Assembly (NCBI GenBank): GCA_036927565.1
Contig: JAYESD010000008.1
Location: 114,188,279-114,252,278, forward strand
Direction: 5' to 3'
Origin: Tuctoria greenei
Taxonomy: Eukaryota > Streptophyta > Magnoliopsida > Poales > Poaceae
Length of the DNA: 64,000 nucleotides
Below are positions 22,121 through 33,158 of this stretch, piece by piece. The notes under the pieces are model-generated. The model searched no databases, was not told the origin of the DNA, and was given only the letters and a program-made list of their open reading frames with translations. The position numbers and the translations under genes were made by a program. The stretch's first letter is position 1. Each line of letters opens with the position of its first letter.

Positions 22121-22982
22121 TGTCAGTGGTTTTGATCCGGCAGATCTTCTGACACTACTAGAGTGTTAGAGGAGTTTGAAATTCGGTATGGGCGCGCGGA
22201 GATTCAAGAAGGTGAGATGTCGAATGACATAAGGGACATCAAGATTTACGTGGTTCGGGCCGCCTGAGCGTAATACCTTATTCCACGGAGTGTGTTGATG
22301 TTGTATTGGATGTATGTCTAGAGCGTCTGTCTAGTATGTGTTCGAGTGTGTAGGGCGTGTCCCCCTTATGTATCGTCGGCCTGTCCTTTTATAGTACAAG
22401 GGCAGGCCGTTACAAGTTAGCCTGGCCCGACAGGTGGCCTCGGCGGTTACTGATATTGATACACATTCAACACGTTTAATTACTCTTAATGACCGAGTTA
22501 TGGGCTTTGACAGCACCGTTACTGGTAATTAAGGTCGTCCGATCATGTGTCATTAATATAGTATTAATGACACTTGATCAGGTCTTGAAGTCCTTGATTC
22601 CCCTTTGAAGATCCGGAGCCGTTGTGGAGTCTTCCGGAGGTTAGAGACTGAAGATCCGACGGTTGGACACGTGGCAGCATCGGAGCACACTGTGGAGAAT
22701 AGAAGGCTCCGGTGTTACCCGACACGTGTCAGCACCGGAGCTTCCCTCGGTCTGGGGTTAGATCCGGGGGGCGCCATTTCGGTACATAGCCCGGAGCTTC
22801 CCCCTTGTGGGCGGTAGCTCCGGTTTGATAGTACACGTGGCGACCCTGGGACTAACCATGTTGGAGAAGCGGGTCCGGACATGTTTGACATGTGGGCCTC
22901 TGAAGGTCTTCAAATCAAGTAGATAGCTTTCCCTTGAGATATTTGCAATCCTAAGGAGTATATGGTACCCAGGGTACCGACA
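22121..22982 (-). repeat. G1 5' LTR (862 bp)
   Basis: The minus-strand start is TGTCGGTACCCTGGGTACC at 22982 and the end next to the primer site is at 22121 (plus strand TGTCAGTGGTTTTGATCCGG). It differs from the 3' LTR by scattered substitutions, many of them C/T or G/A, and lacks the 18-bp repeat present there. G2 and G4 LTRs belong to the same family. Confidence 0.92.
22385..22394 (-). promoter_or_regulatory. TATA box in the G1 5' LTR
   Basis: The minus strand reads CTATAAAAGG, followed by GACAGGCCGACGATAC, about 265 bases before the LTR end. The same box stands in G2 (30716-30725) and G4 (63571-63580). It is the likely start signal for the genomic RNA of the element. Confidence 0.65.
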
Positions 22983-22987
22983 GACCC

Positions 22988-23651
22988 GATTCCTCCTCTT
23001 CAAATGGCAGCGGAAGACTCTCCTCCGTGTCTTCAAACTCAACGGAGGATGGTGCACCGCGGTATCACCCATGTCTCTGGTTCCCGAGGTGTCAAACGGA
23101 TGCTAGAGGTGCAGTCAGGCATCTGCATCGACGCGGCGACTACGGGCCTCCAATCATCGGAGGATGGCGCCCTCACAATGACGGCGACGATGCTAGCCCG
23201 CGCTCGCCTCCTACCTCCGAACGGTGCCGACATGCTGCGAGTGGGTGGGGGGGCACCGAGGCCCCCGTCCTGCTGCCGACGGTAACTGGGCCCCACCTCC
23301 CACTGTAAGACCGCTAGCAGCGGTCACCTGTAAAACGGCCGGGACGGCACTTTATCGGGGGTAGCGGCCAGATGACCACCGCAGTGGAGCCTCCAAAACA
23401 CCCTCTAAAATGCAGATCGGAACAGAAACACGCTACAAGTAGCGTGGCCGGGAAAGAGAAGTGGAGAGACAAGCAAGAGAGAGAAAAAAATAATAAAATA
23501 AAGGAAGAAGAGAGGAAAAAAGAATATAGAGGTCCGATTTAGAGGTGAACGAGTGCGGAGAACAAAACTGTAAACTGAGAATCTTTTAAAGGTAACTGTA
23601 AAAGATGATATAGAGGTCTAATATAGAGGTCCACGAGTGCGACCAGTCTAA
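22988..23651 (+). pseudogene. LINE L1 ORF1, middle part (after G1)
   Basis: Coding-like sequence resumes right after the second GACCC copy. The frame 23027-23308 is rich in Arg, Ser, Pro and Gly (RGAVRHLHRRGDYGPPIIGG), as is usual for the linker of LINE ORF1. The part from about 23310 to 23651 is A-rich, has no long frame and could be decayed linker or a small insertion. Nothing else is recognised in that 340-bp stretch. Confidence 0.4.
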
Positions 23652-23956
23652 GGGCCCCTTTGGTACAGCTCCCAGCTTCTGATTCTCCGAATTTACTTCT
23701 ATTTCTCAGATGAAGTGATTCTGTGGTTGAAAGTGATTCTCAATGATTTTCTAGAATGAACTCTTAGAATCAGAATTGAGAATCACTTTACAGAATCAGG
23801 AGAAGCTACTTTTTTCAGCTCTCGGCCTCTTAATTCATTTCAGAGAATCACTTCTCAGAATCAGTTAAGAATCACTTCTCCTAAAAAATAGTGTTTGGCA
23901 CAACTCCACTGATTCTGCCTGAGAATCAGCATCTTGATGCTCTGCCAAAGGGGGCC
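23652..23956. mobile_element. Tourist-like MITE (305 bp) with TAA duplication
   Basis: TAA at 23649-23651 and 23957-23959 flanks a 305-bp, AT-rich element without coding capacity. The termini are inverted: left GGGCCCCTTTGGTACAGCTC, right (reverse complement) GGCCCCCTTTGGCAGAGCAT. Internal sub-repeats of the type GAATCACTTCTC recur on both strands. A 3-bp TAA target duplication with such termini indicates the PIF/Harbinger (Tourist) class, mobilised in trans. It lies inside LINE L1 and so is younger than it. Confidence 0.85.
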
Positions 23957-24775
23957 TAAGTTGCTCTCGACGCCGAGGTGGGCCCACTGCACCTGAGCTG
24001 CAGCGCACCTCTGCAGGTGGGCGCCCTGGACCACGTGCCCGATCCGGTAAAGCCTGGGTTCCGAAGGTGGGTAGTGGCGGATGGCCATTGGTCCAGGAGA
24101 CATGCGGCATGCTTAACCCTGTGGATTCTGAGCCATCTGACCCCTCCTCACTTCTGCGCTGCTTGGAAAGGCAGCCTGAGCCCTTGCCATTCAAGACCGT
24201 TATGGACCCGATGATCGAGGAGATGTCGGGTCGGTCAGAATGGTCGAGACAGTCAAGGGCCATGACGTGTCTCCTGGTCTGGGGCTGCAACAGCTTTTCC
24301 CACCGGATGAGCATGCTTGTCTAGTGGTGTGGGGCCCCCCGGTGGAGCCAGTGACTGCGGAGCAGGAGCCTCCGGAGCTTCTCTCTACGCTGGCCAACGT
24401 GCGCTGCAACGACGTTATCAGCCAGCTTTTCTAGCCTGTGCCATCACCAGTTATTGCCACCCTACCTGTGCCGCCTGTGGGGGGACGTTGCACCAAGGAG
24501 ATAACTGTGGAAGCGACTCGACGGAGCGCACAACAAGCGGCCCGACCCTCGGTGGTCCCGGTTTCACTACGTGCCCAACAACGTCTGATGCAAGCGTTGG
24601 ACTCGGCTGCCAAGCCAACGGGGGACGCAGCTGTCACCAAATACCAGGACGTGTATAAGAAGCCTCTCCGGGCTACGGCAATTGCAGCCATCAGGGGAGC
24701 CCTCCAGTTAGAGAACCAGCCTCTCTGAGCTGCCACGGAAGCTCTTGCCGCTGAAGAGGCGGCCGCTCTAGCCTA
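23957..24775 (+). pseudogene. LINE L1 ORF1, C-terminal part
   Basis: Frames shift several times. The clearest segment is 24438-24728, with RRSAQQAARPSVVPVSLRAQ, then QRLMQAL and KYQDVYKKPL. This is the repeated pattern at the C-terminus of grass LINE ORF1 proteins (R-S-R-x-A/VPVxxRAQxxLM followed by a YxxxY/F segment). A stop at 24726-24728 is close to the natural end. The upstream part (23960-24430) is readable only in pieces. Confidence 0.55.
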
Positions 24776-24915
24776 GCACTGGCCTCAGTTCAGTTATGAT
24801 TGTGTTTGTCGTGCATCAGGTTATCATTATGTGTAATCCTCCCCGTATGTCAGCACTAGTGGTCTCCTCAGTAGCAGTCACTCAGTCTTCAGTTCTAGTA
24901 CAAATCAGCCCTTGG

Positions 24916-25715
24916 GTGTGCGCTGAGGATTTCAATATCATCTACAGGCGTGCGACAAGAATAACACCAACGTCAATTTTAGGCTGATGGGTTCTTTTTG
25001 GCGCTCCCTTGACAGAAGTGAGCTCATTGAGTTTGCCCTCCAAAATCGACGATACACTTGGAACAAGGAGCGAGCCAACCCCACTTTGGTGAGGCTTGAT
25101 CGGGTTTTTTTGTAACAAAAAGAATGGGACTTAACCTTCTCCAGATTTTGTCTACAACCATTGTCATCCTCTCTATCCGACCACTACCCTATTTTACTCA
25201 GTCACCAACAGCAGCCTCGACGCCAAGCTATATTTCACTTTGAAACATTTTGGACTAAGGTGCCCGGTTTTCAGGAGGTGGTCAAAGGGACATGGGATTC
25301 CACTGAAGCTTCGGGGTCTCCACTCAACACACTGCACTTCAAGCTCCGTGCAGTGACGCTAGCGCTCAAGGCCTGGAGTCGAGTGATCTTCGGCATAGCC
25401 CGTTTGCAACTTGCTATGGCCAACGATGTCATTATACAGCTGGATACTGCTCAAGAATTCCGAAGCCAAACCGTAGCAGAACTGGAGCTACGGGGCAAGC
25501 TCAAAGATCGGGTGCTCGGTCTTGCGACAGTTGAGAGAGTCTGACAGCTTGAAGCATCCAGAGTTACATGGTTACGAGCCGGAGATGCATGCACGAAGTT
25601 CTTCCATCTCAAGGCCATCGCTCGTAGCCGCAAACTGTTTGTTCCGCGCCTCCGACAGTCCAGCGGTGTATATGCCACATCGCAAGCTGACATGTCCAAG
25701 GTGATATACCACCAC
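24916..25715 (+). pseudogene. LINE L1 ORF2: end of endonuclease and start of RT region
   Basis: The sequence reads DFNIIYR, then in a shifted frame RLMGSFWRSLDRSELIEF, RRYTWNKERANPTLVRLDRV, SLSDHYPILL, FETFWTKVPGF and later RVTWLRAGDACTKFFH. These are the last boxes of the APE-type endonuclease (DFN, TW, LDR, SDHxPI) that nicks target DNA. The KAWS/ARL and WL..GD.NTKFFH segment that precedes the RT domain follows. Most of the endonuclease N-terminus is missing, stops occur at 25113 and 25541, and G2 begins at 25716. Confidence 0.8.
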
Positions 25716-26093
25716 TAAGCTCCGACACTCCGGAGGTCTAACTATCAATGATCTACGCGTTGATAGGAACTATTGCCAGAGCCACTGAGCCCCGATGGTA
25801 GTCAATACCGGAGCTGCAGAGCTCCGACAACCTCAGGGGGCCTTCACTATCGAAGACTTCGGACCTACACTCTACAAGTTCAAAGCAAACGAGTCTTCAA
25901 CAAAACACAATATCCTCTTGGTACATGTTCACAATCAAATTGTGTACATCTACCAGGGGGTCAAGTGAAGACAAAAGTGTTGAAGACAAAAAATGAAATT
26001 CGCAAAAATTTGGATTTCATTCATCTGGAGACAAGGGATTACAAAATTGGGGAAGAAAAAGAGAGAATACAAGTGGGAGCTACAGAGATGGTC

Positions 26094-29000
26094 CTAGACC
26101 CTATGGAAGAACTGGGCGACCTTCTGAGCAACCTCCGACACGTTGGCTCGGGTGGCTTCACCTTCTCCTTCGACGGGACCTTCAAGTATCGGGTCCAGAG
26201 GGAATTGGGGATCCCAACTGGTGTAGCACGTCAGCACATATTCTACGACGTTATTCGCCAGGGACTGCCCCTCTACCTCCAACTGGTCCGCGATGACGTC
26301 ACCCACCTTGGAGAGTTTGCTACCCGCCGAGCTCAACGCCTGTAACGCCAGGTCCGGCTCCGGATCATCCGGACGCACGGGACTGAAGCCCATCGGTGTC
26401 AGCGCGTCGATGGCTTTGCTCAGGAACTCCCAAACCTGTAGGGAGTCCGCAGCCCTCAAGCCCTTCAGTTCCTCCAAGGATCTTTTGGCCGCCGCCAGTT
26501 CAGAATTCTCACGAGCGAGGCGCTCAACCTCTTTGGCATTTTGCTGAATCTTTTCAGCAACCTGCTTCTCGAGTTTTCAGAGCTCCTCCTCCTAGAGGTA
26601 GATCTTGTTTCGGCGGTCAACCAGGTCCTTCTCCCTGCCCCTCATTTTCTTCTCCCTGGCAGCGATGGCACACTCTTGCTGGTAGAGTTCCTGCCCTCAC
26701 ACCCAAGCCTTCTCCTCCTCCTTAGCGCAACGCTCTTCCAATTTCTTGGCGCGTTCCCCGAGACCCTTGTCAGCCAGAGCCACCTTTTCAGCGAGCTCCT
26801 CCTCCCTCTTCAAGACGTCATCCCGTAGCTCTAGGAGTTTTTGCTCTTCATCTTCGAGCCTCTTCTCCCTCTCCTCAAGTGCCTCTCGGCGCTTGATGAG
26901 AGTAGTGTTAATGGCTTCAAGCCTTTCTTGGCGTTCATCAGCCGCACTATTAGCTGCCTTGGTCTGCTCATAACTGGACCGGGATTGAGCGTCGAGGGCG
27001 CGAGTCAAGCTCTCCCTGTCATCTAATAATTTGCCCCAGTATTCCAGGCGGACCTTCTCCTGCTTGATCCATTCTTTGTCATCTGCCAGCCTCGACTGCG
27101 CTAGCTTGCTCTCGAAGTCGAGCCGTTTACGCCACCGCCTAAGGGTTTGGCGCTCCTCTTCAATAGCCTTGCTGTCGTAGTAGAACGCCAGCTGAACTTG
27201 ACGCAGGCTGGAGCAAGCGTTGTCAATAGACAACGTTAGGGGAATGGGTTTCGGACCTGCTGGGGTCTCCTCCACTGGTTCCAGCGGGTTCTCGCTTACA
27301 AAAATTGGGTCCCACTCCACAAGAGTGGTCCCCTGAGCCTCCACGGCACTAGGGCTGTCCTCCGGGATAGCCTCAGTTGCCATTGAGGAGGGTCCCGCGG
27401 AAGAACTTCCGACCTCTGGAAGTGGTTCCGAAGGCCTGCCGCCAGGTCTTCATTTGCCCCCTCAGGCAGGGGGCCAGCGACTTCATCTGGGCATTCCGGC
27501 TCAGCGGCAGGCACCTCCGCTGTCAACACTTCCGGAGCAGGTGCTACTTCCGGCTCTGGCCTGGGCCCCTCCTCCTCTGATGGCTCGGCTGTTGGCATCT
27601 CGACCACCATGGGTTCGAGTCCTGATGCCTCTGCAATAACCGGCCCTGAGGCCGGAGCTTCAACATCAATCGGCTCGGGCGTCGAAAGGTCTTCAACTAC
27701 AACCGGCTCTGAGGCCGGAGCTTCAGAGGTAGCCGGCTCAACCGCCGGAGCTTCCTCCACATCTGGCTCACTTGCCGGGACTTCAATAACCTCCGGCTCA
27801 ATCGTCGAGGCTTCGACAATTTCTGGCTCTGGGGCCGGAATTACTGCTTCCTTCGGCTCAACGGCCGAAACTTCCATCATCTCAGCATCAAGACCCAGAG
27901 CTTCAACCTTCGGGGCAGGTGCCGCTGGCGCATCTTCTCTCCCGCGGTCCGGCGCTACCACAGGAGTCTCGGGGGATGAGTCGAGGTCCATGACCACGAC
28001 AGCTGGCGCCGGAGCTGTCGCAGCTTCAGCCACCACTTGAGGCGGCGTCGGGACAGGAGCAGAAGCTTCCGCCCTCACAGCTTCAGCTGTTGTGGCTGAG
28101 GGTGGAGCCTCACTCCTCTTCTTGGGAACGCTGCAGATGATGGATGAAGAAACTTAAAAAATAGTTACTACAATAAAACAACTGTCTGAGGTAAAGATTA
28201 AAAATTACCTCGGGAGGCTTCCGCACCAGCTTGTGCGGAACCTCTTTCCCGGGCGTTCTGGGCTAACCATAGCTGCCGCCGGCGTGGAAGCTCCGGAAGG
28301 CCCCCCGAACTCGTTGCAGCCACGGGCATTTCCTTAGTCGAGGCCCCCTCGACCGAGAAGGACCTCCGGACATAGAAGCCTCAACTGACCCTAGTGATGG
28401 AGTCGCATGCCCGGAGCTAGCACCTCGGGAAGACGTCGTTGCGGGTACAGTCGCCGCAGTTGTAGAAGACCTCCCCCTCCGGGGAGAAGGAGCTGATGCA
28501 GAGGTTGCAGGCCTGACGGACCTTCCATCGGCATGCTGCAGCTTCCTCTTCCGGCTCAAGGGTTCGTCCGCCGGCTCCTTGCCCTTGCCGACGACTTCGA
28601 TCCTTGGCTTCGGGGCAGGGTCGGAACCACCTTCGGAAGCCCCAGGGATCACCACCTAGGAGGTCGATCTTCTCTCGACGATACCAAGGTCGTCAAGCAC
28701 TGGCATCGTCCGCCGGAGCTCCCTGCTGAACTCTACTTCCATGTTCAGAGGGAGAAAAGCTGGTGGCAGGGTCAAGTCATCACCCGCAACGTCGATGCCG
28801 TGCTGGAAATTCTTGAGATGAAACTCCAAGGTTGCCCCCGTTATGTTGGACTTCAGCCCGGTCTCGACCCGGTCGTCGTCCATCACACTGTTGAGGGCCC
28901 AAGCAAGTTTTTCTCTCCTCTTCAGCGGTGCCCACCTGTTGACCAGGAAATTGCAAAATACCGCCTGAGGAGTTAATCCTCCCTCCACGCACTGGCGGAT

Positions 29001-29596
29001 CCTGGTCAGAGCAGGGTTGAAGGCATTCGACAGCACTGGAGCTTCACTCCAGACTGCAGTGTCAATGTTGGGGAGGCCTTCGGGCAGCTCCAGCTTCTCA
29101 TGCTCCTCCACCCGGATGACTATCCAGTCCTTCTTCCAATCATCCCACTTTCCAGAGGGAAACGACCGGAGGTACTTGAATGGGACTTCTTGCGCTTCAC
29201 GAAGTAGTAGAAGCCAAGGTACTCATTAATCCTACCGGTGGTATGGACGGTGAAGAAGGTCTGGAAGAGTTCAATGCAGGGGGGATGCCCCACCCACATT
29301 TCACAGAAGTGGACGAAGATAGACACAAGAAGAATGGAGTGGGGGCCAAGGTGGTACAGCTGCAGACCATAGAAGTCTAGCAGCATCAAGAAAAAGGAGG
29401 AAAAAGGTGGGATCAACCCCACCATGGCGTACGAAGAGAAGTACACCATTTCGCTGACGTGCTCCTTCTCGAACGGGAGCTCTCCCCCGACGCGGACCAG
29501 GCGGTTGAAGAAGTCTGGGGACCATCCCATGAGGGCCTGGACCTTCTTCAGGTCACCTTCGGTCTTCAAACGGCTCTCGCGGAGACCTAACTCCAT
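26094..29596 (-). pseudogene. G2 antisense gene (PF04195-like, spliced, coiled coil)
   Basis: From ATG 29596-29594 the product follows G1 closely: ALMGWSPDFFNRL, MVYFSSYAMVGLIPPFSSFF, FCEMWVGHPPCIEL, then the NID...LPEGLPNIDTAV segment, Ser/Pro linker, Glu/Ala/Pro repeats (28070-27480) and coiled coil (27250-26700). The conserved tail ends in KVAQFFHRV at 26094. Breaks are a 1-base deletion near 29190, a TAG at 28656 where G1 has AGG, a frame change near 27400 and a TGA near 26697. It has the frame at the HPP site that G1 has lost, so the two copies decayed independently. Confidence 0.78.
28131..28208 (-). other. Putative intron in the G2 antisense gene (78 bp)
   Basis: On the minus strand the donor is CCCGAG/GTAATT and the acceptor CATCTGCAG/CGTTCC. 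Length and exon ends equal those of the G1 intron. Confidence 0.72.
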
Positions 29597-29689
29597 TGCG
29601 GCACAACAAGGCAAGAGAGGAAAAGCGAGCACAAGTTGGGAGTTTGAGCGTAAGATCAGGTGAGAGGCGTAAAGAACCCCAGACGATGT

Positions 29690-29735
29690 GCGCTTTGCTT
29701 CTTAAGTAATCCCTCGCAACGCTTGGATGGAAACC
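29690..29735 (-). promoter_or_regulatory. Conserved block upstream of the G2 antisense gene
   Basis: On the minus strand this holds TTTCCATCCAAGCGTTGCG followed by TTACTTAAGAAG, about 100-140 bases upstream of the ATG at 29596, matching G1 and G3. The remaining 29736-30129 has no gene; the polypurine tract CAGGGGGCCAC is at its end (30119-30129). Confidence 0.5.
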
Positions 29736-30129
29736 GCAAGGAAGTCGAAGATACTACTCAAAAATTCCACCCAGCCGATGACAAGAGGGCCCGGGACCAC
29801 CCGGACGATCAAGTCGAGGTTCTTACCCAGGCGAACGGTTGTCATCATGAGGCGGGAAGCCCGAAGGCGGTAGCCTGACAAGGCGCGCCGAACCGATACG
29901 ATTTTCGTATCGGGAACTGGCGACCTTCAATTGCGTGAGATCCGCATGCCAAAGATCTCATTTGCCGCACACGGGATATGCCACGCGACGAGGATTTAAC
30001 TTCAAACCATCGCCAACGGCACATCCGAAGACCTTTGAAGACTCAGTTCAAAAGTCGAAGGATGGACCCACCTCCGGCGGAATGACTTCACCCAAGGGGT
30101 CTTCCCCAGAGGTGGGCCCAGGGGGCCAC

Positions 30130-30985
30130 TGTCGGTACCATGGGTACCATATACCCCTTGGGATTGCAAAGATCTCAAGGGAATATCATCTACTTGATTT
30201 GAAGACCTTCGGAGGCCCACATGTCAGACATAATCGGACTCGTTTCCCGAACATGGTTAGTCCCAGGGTTGCCACGTGTACTATCAAACCGGAGCTACCG
30301 CCCACAAGGGGGAAGCTCCGGGCTATGTACCATAGCGGCACCCCCGGACTTAACCCCAGACCGAGGGAAGCTCTAGAACTGACATGTGTTAGGTGGCACC
30401 GGACCTATCTGTTCCCCATAGTATGCTCCGGAGCTGCCACGTGTCCAACCGTCAGATCTTCAGCCTCCAACCTCCGGAAGACTTCACAACGGTCCCGGAT
30501 CTTCAAAGGGAATCAAGGACTTCAAGACCTGATTAAGTGTCATTAATACTATATTAATGACACACGATCGGACGACCTTAATTACCAGTAACAGTGCTAT
30601 CAAAGCCCGTAACTCAGTTATTAAGTGTAATTAAGCGCATCAAATGTGTATCAATATTAGTAACCACCGAGGCCACATGTCGGGCCAGGCTAACTTGTAA
30701 CGCCCTGCCCTTGTACTATAAAAGGACAGACCGACGATACATAGCGAGAGGCTACGCGTACACTCTACACTCTCAACTTACGTTGAACTCATACATCCAA
30801 TACAACACCAACACACCCCGTGGAGTAGGGTATTACGCTCAAGCGGTCCGAACCACATAAATCTTTGTGTCTCCTGCACCGTTTTACATATCACCTTCTT
30901 GAATCTCCGCGCGCCCACACTGAACCTCAGACTCCTCCAACACTTTAGTAGTGTCGGGAGATCTGCCGGATCAAAATCACCGACA
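30130..30985 (+). repeat. G2 3' LTR (856 bp)
   Basis: It starts TGTCGGTACCATGGGTACC and ends AAAATCACCGACA, the G1-family LTR in plus orientation. A TATA-like ACTATAAAAGGACAG is at 30715-30729. The following TATGC (30986-30990) would be the target duplication, but the left end is deleted, so it cannot be checked. Confidence 0.9.
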
Positions 30986-31845
30986 TATGCCCTCCTCAAC
31001 CATAGATGGATCTGTGATCTGTTGCACAATCGGACAGTCGAAGTCATGCACGAGTTTGTGCAGCTTTGGGATTTGTTGCAAGGGATCCATTTGATAGATG
31101 ACCCACACCAACACGACGAAATCACTTGGGTCTTCTCGGCGGATGGCAATTATTCGACAAAATTCGCTTATGCGCGCAGTTTGAGGGAGGGTTATAGTCT
31201 TGGTACCCAGCCAAGATCTGGCAAGCTTGGGCCCCTCCCAAATGTAAAATCTTCTCCTGGATGTTGGTTTAGGACAGGCTATGGTCTGTTACAAGGCTTC
31301 AGTGTTGGGGACGGTCGAACAAATATCTCTGCACCTACTGCTTTCGAAGAGTCAAAACTTTGACACACCTATTTATGGAGTGTCCCGTAACACGGTGGCT
31401 CTGGACATTGGCCTCACATACTTATGGTGTGCTGACGCTCAACCCGACAAACTGGAATCCTTCTACTGGCCTGGCTGCTTGGTTCCAGCTCCTAAGCATC
31501 ACGGGCAAGAGTGACCAAGCCAAAGGTACGCAATCGCTGACCATGCTCATCTGTCGGGTCCTTTGGTGAGAAAGGAATTGTCAAACCTTTGATAATAAAG
31601 AGAGGACGGTGCTGCAAACGCTCAATGAGATCGGCGGTCTCTGCTCCCTGTGAACAGCCGCGGGAGCAAAAGGACTGCTGAAGCCTCATTGAGCCACTCT
31701 TCACTGTTGTTCATGTTCCTAGCTGTAGGACCTTTGTTGTTTGACCCGCTTTGTCTGGTGCACCTCTGGTGCCCTCCTTAGGCCCCTGCTGCCCATTTGT
31801 AAACATCGTACTGATTCCTTTACTTATCCTAGTTGGAACTTGTTA
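30986..31845 (+). pseudogene. LINE L1 ORF2 C-terminus (zf-RVT type) and 3' end
   Basis: The frame 30899-31363 (LINE part from 30986) reads WICDLLHNRT, VQLWDLLQGI, EITWVFSADGNYSTKFAY. After frame changes come LTHLFMECPVTRWLW and ERN..NKERTVLQTLNEI. This is the zf-RVT region behind the RT domain of plant LINEs, with its W.....G.YS.KSAY and H.F..CP boxes. The 3' end is at about 31845 after a short run of A. Several stops and frameshifts are present. Confidence 0.75.
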
Positions 31846-31851
31846 AAAAAA

Positions 31852-32012
31852 TAGCTTGTTTGAAAAGCTGGTAGAAAACAACTTCTGCTTATATCCGACT
31901 TTTAGTTCATTCTGAGAAGCAGCTGAACTAATAAGCTGTTACAGAAGCTTCCTATTTGATACACTATCAGCTTATTTTAATGAAGAAGTTACAGCAGAAG
32001 CTGAGCCAAACA
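31852..32012. mobile_element. Remnant of a MITE
   Basis: A stretch with many AGCTTCTGC/GCAGAAGCT and CAGCTTAT motifs on both strands ends AGCCAAACATGGCCTAA. The right edge resembles a TAA-flanked Tourist-type end (GGCCATGTTTGGCTCAGCTT as reverse complement). The left end is AAAATAGCTTGTTTGAAAAG and does not match well, so it is probably truncated. It abuts the 3' end of LINE L1. Confidence 0.4.
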
Positions 32013-32931
32013 TGGCCTAAAAAAACAATCCAGTAGGCCAGAGGCACAAGAAATTAATCCGGCCTTCACAATCGAAGAATGCGTACACATCAACAAGTTG
32101 CCAGAATTAAGCCATCCTTGACCGGCGCGGCGGCGCACCTCATACAGACAGTTATTTTAGATACACTAACAAATTATGGATTATATACTCAAAAACATCA
32201 GATAGCCGAGCAGAGTATCTCCGCCATCCGCTTTCCCATCCGGCGGCAAGTCAAGGAGAAACAGAAAAGGCTGAAGATCTTCTACAAGAAATGGAACATA
32301 GAATAAATGGAACTTACTTGAGTTGTGGATGACGGCGGTGGACGCACTGAGGACGATGGCAAATTCGACAGGGGGCAGCGAGGAGATGCTGGCCGTATGA
32401 GCCGGCGAGGAGGTGATAATGGCGGCAATGGGCCGTGCACCTGTGAGCAAGAAGAGAGAGGTGAGGAGCCGTCGAGGCGGGGGCGAGGGCGAGGGCGAGG
32501 CCGGGGGCGGCGGAACCCCGGAAGCAACTTCCATATCTCTCAGCAGCGGCTGCGATGGCTCCTACGGCGGCCATGATGGTTCCGGCCGCGGACGACCTGT
32601 ACATGCCACGATGAGATCCGCCGGAGAGAGGCGGCCACATTCATGTATAGTTGTTGCCACCAGCCTTCCCATGGTGATGCCCACCCAAGTGCTTCATGTC
32701 GGATCATAGTCTCGTCCTCAATGCGATGATGCCAGTGAGAAATGCCATGACATTACCCTCCACCACTCTCTTGCTCAACATCACCAAGGCAAGCTTGGCC
32801 CCAGCTTCCTAGCTCTCAGCGAGGTTGCAAGGGGAAGCAGGGGAATGGCTGGTTCTTGAAGTGCTCGGCTCGGTGCAGGGAAGAGGGAAAATGTTGTAGC
32901 AAATGGAGAAGAAGGCAAGGAGAAGTGACGG
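32013..32931. other. Unassigned stretch with a GC-rich, open-frame core
   Basis: 32313-32709 is GC-rich and open in several frames on both strands. The plus frame (MAAMGRAPVSKKREVRSRRG...) and the minus frame (MEVASGVPPPPASPSPSPPP...) are both low in complexity (Gly/Arg or Pro/Ser). I recognise no protein family. It may be a captured 5' exon or UTR of a host gene, as GC-rich grass exons look like this, or only repetitive DNA. 32013-32312 and 32710-32931 show no gene. Confidence 0.3.
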
Positions 32932-33158
32932 AACCTCACCGGAGAGACAACGTTGACCACGTTGCCGGTGAAGGTCACACAGGCACGCGAGTGGTGGAAG
33001 AAAAATGAACACATGTTATCTTGCGAAAGCACTCGGCTGTTTGTGCGTGATGCCACTGACTCCCTCATTCATGCGATGGAATAAATAAAACTGAGGTGCC
33101 AAACGTGGTCTAAACCACTCCCCGACGTGTGCTGCATGCTAACAGTAGCATGCACCAC
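32932..33158. repeat. 230-bp dispersed repeat, copy 1
   Basis: From GAACCTCACCGGAGAGACAA to ATGCACCAC it matches 47121-47349 at roughly 90 percent by eye, in the same orientation. Near its right end TGCATGCTAACAGTAGCATGCA forms a hairpin. Bases 33159-33284 after it are single copy in this window and hold no gene. Confidence 0.8.

Larger units (their letters stand above)
9940..22982 (-). mobile_element. G1: full-length Tat-lineage Ty3/gypsy element (13,043 bp)
   Basis: Both LTRs (9940-10813 and 22121-22982) begin TGTC.GTGG on the plus strand and end ACCGACA. GACCC duplicates flank the element at 9935-9939 and 22983-22987. Minus-strand order is 5' LTR, primer site, gag, protease, RT with two RNase H regions, integrase, spacer, antisense gene (on the plus strand) and 3' LTR. 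A dual RNase H plus an antisense ORF before the 3' LTR are features of the Tat lineage (RIRE2, Grande, Retand, Ogre). The LTRs differ by a few percent and one 18-bp indel. A few premature stops suggest a fairly recent but inactive copy. Confidence 0.92.
25716..30985 (+). mobile_element. G2: truncated G1-family element keeping antisense gene and 3' LTR
   Basis: G2 lies in the orientation opposite to G1. It starts abruptly at 25716 in spacer sequence equivalent to G1 about 15190, contains the complete antisense gene (minus strand) and ends with the 3' LTR (30130-30985). Gag, protease, RT, integrase and the 5' LTR are gone. LINE L1 flanks it on both sides, but the LINE RT is missing as well, so a single deletion through the LINE and the 5' part of G2 is a plausible history. 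25716-26093 is spacer with no gene. Confidence 0.85.
9020..31845 (+). mobile_element. L1: plant LINE in three pieces, split by G1 and G2
   Basis: The pieces are about 9020-9939, 22983-25715 and 30986-31845, all on the plus strand. They carry ORF1 (DUF4283-like), then the end of the endonuclease, then the zf-RVT-type C-terminus and a 3' end with a short A-rich run near 31838. The first two pieces join cleanly across G1 through the GACCC duplication. The RT domain between 25715 and 30986 is missing: G2, itself truncated, sits there. The copy is dead. The 5' edge against S2 is uncertain. Confidence 0.75.
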
